From: C00003060 sp964502635
GTDB lineage: Bacteria; Desulfobacterota; Desulfobacteria; Desulfobacterales; C00003060
DNA: 49,667 nucleotides
Direction of reading: 5' to 3'
Assembly: GCA_964502635.1 (NCBI GenBank)
Contig: CAZCXI010000009.1
Location: 1 to 49,667, forward strand
Shown in pieces: positions 44,301 through 49,667 of this stretch. A model generated the notes under the pieces. It saw only the letters and a program-made list of their open reading frames with translations. It was not told the origin of the DNA and did not search any database. The translations under genes were made by a program, and so were the position numbers. The number at the start of each line of letters is the position of its first letter. Position 1 is the stretch's first letter.

Positions 44301-44625
44301 AGCCCGGCTTTGTCACGCACGACGGGAGGCGCTTCATGATCTTCCAGGTCATCATTGCTGGATCGAAGGGGGAGCGTTCAGGAAGATCTTCAAAGACCTT
44401 TCGAAAAATTTCGTAGACGAAGGCGTTGGGGAAGGGAAACCTGCAGTTTGCACAGATGCCGTGGCGCCTGGCAAGTTCTTCGGATACCCAGTGCTCCATG
44501 CCTTTGCTCTGGACAAGAATAATCTCTTCAGCCAGCGGCGATGCCGGAGGCGTACTGAGAACCTCGGCCAACGCGTCAGCCAGGATCTCCAATCGGTTGC
44601 TTGTGAAGAGTCCGGGGAGTGTCAT
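41362..44625 (-). CDS. recC: Exodeoxyribonuclease V gamma subunit RecC
   Basis: A 1087-residue RecC. The start FTSNRLEILADALAEVL and the segment EEIILVQSKGMEHWVSEELA are typical. It is an inactivated helicase-like protein: there is no Walker A motif, and the later domains match the part that scans for Chi in E. coli RecC. RGHRAGLRKTFLQAIEESS, PYDHIEGGEAQVLGVFLEF and IPFKIICLVGMDGDAYPRQ are conserved-looking blocks. With RecB and RecD it repairs double-strand breaks. The metallo-hydrolase gene lies 11 bases upstream, so the three genes are probably one transcript, recB included. Confidence 0.95.
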   Translation of the reverse strand: MTLPGLFTSNRLEILADALAEVLSTPPASPLAEEIILVQSKGMEHWVSEELARRHGICANCRFPFPNAFVYEIFRKVFEDLPERSPFDPAMMTWKIMKRLPSCVTKPGFESLRRYLGDGGRDLKCLQLSERIADTFDQYLLFRPEMMLSWEQNQEDHWQAVLWRELVKGDERGHRAGLRKTFLQAIEESSAAIEGLPERISIFGISSLPRFHMEVLAGLSRLTRVNLFLMNPCKEYWGDIVSDWEVKRTMDREGGEDLTPEALHLEKGNSLLASMGKLGRDFFDLFHEFHCEEMASFQDPGEDRLLSCLQSDILNLRDRNQISDGRRLIAHHDTSVQIHSCHSAMREIEVLHDRLLDMFEKNPRLLPKDVLVMMPDIETYAPYIQAVFDVQADDARRFPFTIADRGVRKESQIIDAFLAVLDLYGSRFGASQVLSILESPAVRRKLGLSDTDLALIQGWVKETRIRWGMDGQSRGQLGLPAFSENTWRAGLERLLLGYAMAGQDENMFGGVLPYDHIEGGEAQVLGVFLEFFEQLYAQVVSLSQPQTLDAWSETLTGLLERFFSPDEDTESDMQVIRRTLKDLADMQEVSGFDEAIDLRLIKWHLGQHLEKQGFGFGFMAGGITFCAMLPMRSIPFKIICLVGMDGDAYPRQRKALGFDLIARHPRPGDRSRRHDDRYLFLEAVLSARETLYISYVGQSPQDNSQGPPSVLVSELMDYIEQGFEVQATKVLDRIVTKHRLQAFSPEYFKDNGRLFSYSEANCQAAQCLSRAREGPVPFISKGLSEPEEAWKLVDLNDLCRFFGNPAMFLLNKRLGIYLEERASILEEGESFDLKGLEKYLVEENLVGKKFSGCSLKDFLPLIKATGRLPHGAVGECIYEELSHGIDIFVEKTKGYTMSPALGPIEINLDVSHFKVTGTMDAVFPGRLMQYRYARVSPRDRLRLWIHHLVLNSLQADHYPRTSVLAGLHPQRTQPEWTAWEYGPVENSAEILEEILQRYWQGLVKPLHFFPASAWAYVQMLLERNRSRDDALRHARHAWMGSDYKRGECEDVYYQLCFGNADPLDSEFERMAEDIFGALLKCQGEIAA

Positions 44626-44636
44626 CGGCGTGTTGT

Positions 44637-45437
44637 TTAGGTAACGTGGGGGTAAAGCGTGATCCTATCACCAGGCTCTGGAACGATCAGGCTCAATGAG
44701 CCTGCCGACTCTTCAAATTCCTGTATCCTATCCATCACCTGGCTTCGCACCTTCCTTTGAATATGGACCAGCGCAAGATGGGATGCCCCGGATCTTTTAG
44801 CCATATCAATGGCGCCCGCAACGGTACCGTGTCCGGGGACGTCGCCTTCCGCGTGGAAAGCCTCGTGGATAACCAGCCGGCTCCCTTTGGCCAGGGCGAT
44901 GCTTTCAGGTGTGGGCCTGCCATCCCCACTGTAGTAGACGGCTGTTTGCCGGGCGTCTATTCTGAGGGCCAGGTCTCTTTGGGGATGAGCGTTTTCGGCA
45001 GAGCGAAAAGTCATGCCGAAAACCTGTACCTCTTTGCCTGGCTCCACCTCCACAAACCTGACGGGAAATTCTAACCTTTCATAGAAGCCGGGATAGGCCA
45101 GATCAAGACATTGGCGGGCCACAGCCCCAATGCCTTTCTGCCCCAAAAGCGTTAAAACCTTGGTGCGCCCTTCTTCCCAAAATCGAACGAGCAATGAAGG
45201 AAGGCCAAAGTAATGGTCGCCGTGAAAATGGGAAATCCAGATGCCATCCAGCGTGTCAGCTTCCGGCACCTCTTTCCAGAACTGGGGAGGAGTCGTAAAG
45301 CCGCAATCGAGTAGTAGTGTAACAGGCGAAGCCCCTGTCTTGCAACGAATCAGCATAGAGGTGTTAGGAAACTGTTCGTCAAATGCCTCGCCAACACCCA
45401 GAAAAACGACTTCAATCACAGGTTGTTCCAATGTCAC
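44637..45437 (-). CDS. RNase Z-like metallo-beta-lactamase hydrolase
   Basis: A 266-residue MBL-fold enzyme. The zinc motif HFHGDH is in GIWISHFHGDHYFGLPSLL, with later ligands in VYYSGDGRPTPES and VIHEAFHAEGD and a final HLALVHI. The order resembles RNase Z and related phosphodiesterases, but the flexible arm that defines tRNA 3' processing cannot be confirmed by eye. It starts at a GTG (45437); an in-frame TGA lies a few codons upstream. It is 11 bases from recC, so co-expression with the repair nuclease is likely. The role is uncertain; RNase Z-like is a family-level call. Confidence 0.7.
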   Translation of the reverse strand: MTLEQPVIEVVFLGVGEAFDEQFPNTSMLIRCKTGASPVTLLLDCGFTTPPQFWKEVPEADTLDGIWISHFHGDHYFGLPSLLVRFWEEGRTKVLTLLGQKGIGAVARQCLDLAYPGFYERLEFPVRFVEVEPGKEVQVFGMTFRSAENAHPQRDLALRIDARQTAVYYSGDGRPTPESIALAKGSRLVIHEAFHAEGDVPGHGTVAGAIDMAKRSGASHLALVHIQRKVRSQVMDRIQEFEESAGSLSLIVPEPGDRITLYPHVT

Positions 45438-45784
45438 ACCATCAATGATGAGTCATTGTAAGCGTTATTGCACCTTATGGCTGTCATGGCGGTAATCAAC
45501 AGTGTTCCTATCTGAACGACCTGATCATTGCAATCATTATATAGATCAACGCCCTTTTGTCCCCTCAAATGCCACAGTACCTCTGCGACAGCACCTCCTT
45601 TGTCGGTTTTTCAACGGGAGGAAAGACTGGGCATCATTCAAGAGGATGATTGGAAACAAAAAAGAGCCGTGGCCCGCACCGCTGGATACGGTTTCGGAAA
45701 GATCAAACCTGTCTTTGGATAGGCTCCGCTTTCGGTCCCGCCGCGGTTGGCGCCGGAGGCTGGGCTGCTTCTATTATTTCAACT
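45438..45784. other. Gap between RNase Z-like gene and oxidoreductase
   Basis: I see no gene. A tandem TTATTTCAACTT pair lies near 45774-45797 at the 3' end of the oxidoreductase gene. The GC-rich block 45735-45770 could form hairpins and may serve as its terminator, but nothing clear with a T run is seen. The promoter of the RNase Z-like/recC/recB transcript should also lie here. Confidence 0.25.
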
Positions 45785-47140
45785 TTATTTCAACTTCTGC
45801 AAACACTGCTCCGCAGCAATGGCAATGGGTTCAAGGCTCGGCTCGGAGGAACAATCCGGGTGGCCCGCACATGTGAAGGTGGTCAAATCCGCGATAGTCT
45901 TTCCGCCCAGGATCAGGGCGCTGACCGTGTCGATTTCCTTTGCCGGAGCCTGCGCGTCACTGATGATCTGGCCGCCGATGAGCTTTTGAGTCTCCTTGTC
46001 AAAGACAAGCTTGATCGTCCAGGGCTTGGCCCCTCGGATCATGCCGTGCTTGCTCCTCGAAACGACCGTGGCACTCACGGTTTCAATGCCCTCGGTGTCC
46101 TGGGCCTGGACTTCGGTCAGGCCCGTTGCCGCAAAGGTCTTGTCAAACAGCTTGACCGCCATGCTCATGAGCACACCCGGAAATTCAATCTCATAGCCTG
46201 CCAGTCTCTTGGCCGCAAGCCTGCCCTGTATGACGGCCGGCCCGCGAATTTGGCCCGGGACCGCTTTCTTTGTGATAAAATGCTCTTTCTCAACACAGTC
46301 TCCTGCCGCCAGGATGTCAGGGTTTGAGGTTTCCAGGTACTTGTTGACCTTGACACCAAACCTCCCTATGTCCAATCCCATATCCTTTGCCAGTTCCAGA
46401 TTGGCCCTGGCGCCTACGGAAAGGATGACCATGTCCGCATCAAGGCTTTGCCCACCGGCAAGCGCCACCGCTGACACGCGGCCGTCTCGGCCCACAATCC
46501 TCGTCACTTCCGCACCCATCTTCATGCTGAGGCCTTTTTCAACAAGATATTCCTCTACTTTGACCGCCAGCTCGGTATCCAACATAAACGGCAGCGGGTG
46601 GGCACGACGTCCCACCACCGTTATGTCATAGTCATCCGGCCCCGAGGCCGAAAGGAGGGTGGCCATCTCAAGACTGATGAAACCGGCTCCTATGAATACC
46701 AGCCTCTTTGGTTTGCGCTCTTGCAGGAAGGCCCTTATTTTTTCCGCGTCCGGTACCTGCCTCAGCGTAAACACCCCGTCGAGATCATGCCCTCCAAGCA
46801 TCGGAACCACCGCGCTTCCCCCTACCGCCAGTATCATCTTGTCATAGGGGATCTCACGCCCGTCCGACAATTCCACAATCTTCTGATGAGTGTCCACATG
46901 GGTTGCCCGGGCCTTGATCAAGTTGATCCGCGCCTTGGCAAACATCTCGTCCGGGTTTGTGATGGAATCCGCCGTGGCCAGACCGGCCACCACATGGGGG
47001 AGGGCTCACCTTACGATAAATCTGTCTTCCTCACTAATGACGGTCACATCCACTTCCGGCATCAGCTTCCTGCTGAGCATGGCAGCAGGCCCGCCCGTAC
47101 CACCCCGGCCGATAATCACTAATTTTTCACCTTGTTTCAT
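45785..47140 (-). CDS. FAD/NAD disulfide reductase-family selenoprotein (in-frame UGA)
   Basis: On the minus strand the ATG at 47140 follows AGGAGG by six bases. Translation runs MKQGEKLVIIGRGGTGGPAA to ISEEDRFIVR44, then an in-frame TGA (complement 47006-47008), then ALPHVVAGLATAD to the TAA at 45785. The rest is a normal oxidoreductase: NAD-binding RLVFIGAGFISLEMA, FAD-binding NPDILAAGDCVE and a dimerisation domain with GMIRGAKPWTIKLVF. In CoA-disulfide reductase and NADH oxidase relatives the redox Cys of the RCxxP segment stands exactly at residue 45, so Sec replaces it. Total 451 residues. A hairpin with loop GGTCT follows 21 bases later. The gene sits downstream of an ORP/NifX-like gene. 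Confidence 0.88.
46974..47005 (-). promoter_or_regulatory. Candidate bacterial SECIS hairpin (oxidoreductase gene)
   Basis: On the minus strand, right after the UGA, GTGGCC (46990-46985) pairs perfectly with GGCCAC (46979-46974) around the loop GGTCT (46984-46980). The loop starts 21 bases after the UGA. In E. coli fdhF the SECIS loop is also GGTCT, 18 bases after its UGA. This is strong structural support for selenocysteine insertion. Confidence 0.75.
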
Positions 47141-47280
47141 CGCTGTCCTCCTTTCGCGACGCCAGGATAGACATCTGCATCTTCCAAGCAACGATTACCG
47201 TTATAGGTATATACTCATAATATTAAGATATACCCGCCGAAGGTATTGTCAAACCATTTTTGAAAAAGGTGGGGAAGCAC

Positions 47281-47649
47281 CTAAACGCCACCATGGGCTG
47301 TACCATGTTCACCCGTGTGGCCCGGCATGCAAAATCGCCGCTCATCAAGCCGGTCGGACATAAAGGCACGAAGCACTTCTTCAACTTCCCCGGCAACGCC
47401 TCTAATAACAGAGATGCCTGAACCTTCAAGCAGCTTATCCAGGGCCCCGGTAATGCCGCCACAGATCAAGGTCGTAACGCCTGCTCCTTTGAGGGTGGCT
47501 ACCCGCTCGGCAGGCGGAAGTGTCGCGAGGTGGAGTTCGGTTGTTTCGGTATGACGGTCATGCTCAATGTGAAATACGGAGACTAGGAGGCAGGTGTCAA
47601 AAACCGGTGCAACCCGCGCCCGAAATGTTGGTATCGCAACTTTGGCCAT
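47281..47649 (-). CDS. NifX/orange-protein-like small protein
   Basis: A 122-residue protein of the dinitrogenase iron-molybdenum cofactor family (NifX/NifB C-terminal domain), which also includes the Desulfovibrio orange protein that binds a molybdenum-copper cluster. The signatures are KVAIPTFRARVAPVFDTC at the start, then LKGAGVTTLICGGITGALDK and the C-terminal GISVIRG. The C-terminus is Cys/His/Gly rich (FCMPGHTGEHGTAHGG). It has no nitrogenase genes near it. It is divergent from the sigma-54 regulator at 48121, an arrangement like that of the orp genes in Desulfovibrio. The selenoprotein oxidoreductase follows 140 bases downstream. ATG at 47649. Confidence 0.85.
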   Translation of the reverse strand: MAKVAIPTFRARVAPVFDTCLLVSVFHIEHDRHTETTELHLATLPPAERVATLKGAGVTTLICGGITGALDKLLEGSGISVIRGVAGEVEEVLRAFMSDRLDERRFCMPGHTGEHGTAHGGV

Positions 47650-47834
47650 GGCGACAGAAGCCCTTGCCGGTCCTTTCCAAGGAGAATGGGTGTCTCATAA
47701 TGCCTTCTCGCTATCGCCTATGGTGTTCGTCCTCTGCGGGGAACGTGTTTCAGCCCTCGAAAAGTACACTACGAGACACCGGGGGGACTTTGCAGGCCTC
47801 GCGCGCAACATCAGAGCAAGGCTTAGATGCATAC

Positions 47835-47850
47835 TTGGCAATACCTATGC
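47835..47850 (+). promoter_or_regulatory. Candidate sigma-54 promoter or activator palindrome
   Basis: TTGGCAATACCTATGC has GG at 47837-47838 and GC at 47849-47850, ten bases apart. It is also part of the palindrome TTGGCA-ATACCTA-TGCCAA (47835-47853), so it could be a regulator site instead. It would serve the regulator gene at 48121. Confidence 0.35.
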
Positions 47851-47860
47851 CAACTATCGG

Positions 47861-47876
47861 AGCAATGGCGATACCA
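47861..47876 (-). promoter_or_regulatory. Candidate sigma-54 promoter for the NifX-like gene
   Basis: On the minus strand TGGTATCGCCATTGCT has GG and GC ten bases apart and a perfect -12 TTGCT, with a fair -24 TGGTAT. It points toward the NifX-like gene about 210 bases away. ATGG-CGATA-CCAT inside it is also palindromic. Confidence 0.4.
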
Positions 47877-48120
47877 TGGCATAACTCTTTGAAAAAACAG
47901 AATATCCAGATGTGTGGAGAGCCTGCTGTCAAGGGCGCTTGCGGATTCCAGGGGAAACAAAATGCACCATCAAGGCGACAAAGGAACAATTTGAACCAGC
48001 ACTATTGACACCGTGGCTCTTTTGCTGTTAAACAAAACCATACATCTCGGCCATGCGTGGCAATGTCGTGAGAAATCTTTTGCGAATGCGTCAGGCGTTA
48101 TCAGCGTTTTCCTAAAATCC

Positions 48121-49479
48121 ATGCAACCAGGCAATGGGATGGGCCAGGTCAGTCCGCTGGTCAGTGCCCATCATCAGATCATTCTGGATAGTATTGCAGA
48201 CGGCGTTTTCACCGTTGATCTGCAATGGCGTGTTATGTCCTTCAACAGGGCTGCCGAGGAGATCACTGGTATCACCCGGGACGAGGCCGTGGGTCAGCTA
48301 TGTCATGAGGTGTTCAGGGCCAATGTGTGTGAGACGGGTTGTGTGCTGCGGCAGACCATGGTGAGTGGGAAGCCTATTAGAAATATGCCGATTTATATCG
48401 TTCGCGCGGATGGCAGGCGTATTCCAGTCAGTGTGACGACCACCTTGTTACGAGACGAGGCCGGGAACGTGATTGGCGGCGTGGAAACCTTCCGCGATTT
48501 GACTATCGTGCATGGCCTTCGCAAGGAGCTTCAAAAACAGCATTCCTTTGGTGATATTGTTAGCAAGAACCACAAGATGCTTGAACTTTTCGCGCGCCTC
48601 CCACAGATTGCCGACAGTCATAGTACGGTGTTCATCGAAGGGGCGACCGGCACAGGCAAAGAGATCTTTGCCAGGGCCATTCATAACCACAGCCCCAGAA
48701 AAAAAGGGCCTTTTGTCGCTGTCAACTGCGGCGCCCTGCCGGAGACCCTGTGTGGGTCGGAACTCTTTGGATACAAGGCAGGGGCATTTACGGATGCCAA
48801 AAAAGACAAGCCAGGCCGATTTGCTTTGGCCCAGGAGGGCACCATTTTTTTGGATGAAATCGGGGATGTTACCTTGCCCGTTCAAATCCGGCTCCTTCGT
48901 GTCTTGGAACAGAAGGTATATGAGCCCTTGGGTTCCATCAAGGCGGTTGGGACCAATGCCAGGGTGATCACGGCTACCCACAGAAACCTGGAACAGCTGG
49001 TGCAAGAAGGCAGGTTCCGGAGTGACTTGTATTACCGAATCAATGTGGTCAGGATGTCTTTGCCACCACTGTTGCAACGAAAAGAGGACATTCCTCTTCT
49101 CGTTGGTCATTTTGTGGAGCGTTTCAATCACCTGACAGGCAAACAGATCATGGGGGTGTCCCATGGGACCATGGCCGCATTGATGCTGCACGATTGGCCC
49201 GGCAATGTGCGCGAACTCGAAAATGCCATAGAGCATGCCTTTGTCGTGTGCCGGGGAGAGCTGATTCATCTGAGACACCTGCCCACGCACATTGTGCCGG
49301 AGAAGAGATCCATGATTGTTACCACCGGCCTAACCCTTAGGGAGGTTGAAAAACGTGCCATTGAGGAGGCCCTTGAAAGAAACAAGTGGAAAAAAATGGC
49401 GACGGCCAGAGAACTCGGGATCGACAAGAATACCCTGAGGCGCAAAATACAGCGGCTCGGTGTCAGCCAGCCGGACTAG
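48121..49479 (+). CDS. PAS-domain sigma-54 activator, ORP-regulator-like
   Basis: A sigma-54 enhancer-binding protein of about 452 residues from the ATG at 48121; a GTG at 48013 and an ATG at 48139 are alternatives. The PAS domain is near residues 16-125 (ILDSIADGVFTVDLQWRVMS) and carries the Cys cluster CHEVFRANVCETGC, found in redox- or iron-sulfur-sensing PAS proteins. The AAA+ domain has Walker A GATGTGKE and the contact loop GAFTDA, where the last Gly of GAFTGA is Asp. A Fis-type helix-turn-helix ends the protein (ATARELGIDKNTLRRKIQRL). It is divergent from the NifX/ORP-like gene, which it probably activates. Confidence 0.9.
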   Translation: MQPGNGMGQVSPLVSAHHQIILDSIADGVFTVDLQWRVMSFNRAAEEITGITRDEAVGQLCHEVFRANVCETGCVLRQTMVSGKPIRNMPIYIVRADGRRIPVSVTTTLLRDEAGNVIGGVETFRDLTIVHGLRKELQKQHSFGDIVSKNHKMLELFARLPQIADSHSTVFIEGATGTGKEIFARAIHNHSPRKKGPFVAVNCGALPETLCGSELFGYKAGAFTDAKKDKPGRFALAQEGTIFLDEIGDVTLPVQIRLLRVLEQKVYEPLGSIKAVGTNARVITATHRNLEQLVQEGRFRSDLYYRINVVRMSLPPLLQRKEDIPLLVGHFVERFNHLTGKQIMGVSHGTMAALMLHDWPGNVRELENAIEHAFVVCRGELIHLRHLPTHIVPEKRSMIVTTGLTLREVEKRAIEEALERNKWKKMATARELGIDKNTLRRKIQRLGVSQPD

Positions 49480-49570
49480 AAAAGCGGTATCGTCTGTTGG
49501 GTGCAAAAAACAAGGCTCTTGCAAGCGTATTGACTGAATGGAGGGATGCTGTTATAATTTTTTTAAGTTT

Positions 49571-49656
49571 GATGATTTCGTGAAAAGTCGATTTTATGAA
49601 TCTGTGAAGCCTCCCCGCCCTTCCGGACGGGGCTTGCGGGGAGCAGGCCGGTCAAG
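49571..49656. repeat. Joined copies of two dispersed repeat families
   Basis: GATGATTTCGTGAAAAGTCG from 49571 is a variant of the arm at 36344 and 33813. It runs directly into a GC-rich hairpin region and a copy of the GGCCGGTCA-type repeat at 49628-49656 (also at 18807 and 33317). No gene is seen from 49480 to the window end. Confidence 0.6.
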
Positions 49657-49667
49657 TTTTCCACCAC

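Overview
The window looks like chromosomal DNA of an anaerobic Desulfobacterota (former deltaproteobacterial) bacterium. The indicators are a tungsten-type aldehyde ferredoxin oxidoreductase, two sigma-54 enhancer-binding regulators, a NifX/orange-protein-like gene beside a Cys-rich PAS sigma-54 regulator, and two genes that only make sense if an in-frame UGA is read as selenocysteine. The taxon is an inference; no rRNA is present.

Left part (1 to about 16,290) has an accessory character and ends exactly at the 3' end of a tRNA-Pro(GGG) gene. It starts with an operon of an asparagine-synthetase-like amidotransferase, a nitrilase-superfamily amidase and a complete CUT1-type sugar ABC transporter. 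A sigma-54 activator with a degenerate receiver follows, then a run of small signalling and hypothetical genes: a receiver-like protein behind tandem repeats and a sigma-54-type promoter, an FKBP isomerase, a lone receiver, an exported STN-like protein, a repeat protein, a degenerate GIY-YIG protein and a baeRF protein. The run decays into a broken PAS gene and a broken SH3 gene. Next to the tRNA there are att-like repeats and a hairpin that resembles half of a tRNA-Pro.

Middle part (16,600 to 32,600) is housekeeping: aconitase, PpiD, HypA, aldehyde ferredoxin oxidoreductase, a histidine-kinase-like hybrid without an ATPase domain, MurA, ComEC and an AsmA-like protein. Several gaps hold MITE-like palindromic elements.

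Right part (33,000 to the end) holds a candidate structured RNA and a HesB/IscA-like selenoprotein (UGA at 33472). RecD lies apart from the recC-recB operon, separated by a cold-shock gene and a nested palindromic repeat. An RNase Z-like hydrolase precedes recC. Then come an FAD/NAD disulfide-reductase-family selenoprotein (UGA at complement 47006..47008, with a GGTCT-loop SECIS-like hairpin) and an ORP/NifX-like gene divergent from its probable sigma-54 regulator. The two UGA-containing genes are the most notable finds, since ordinary gene calling splits or loses them.
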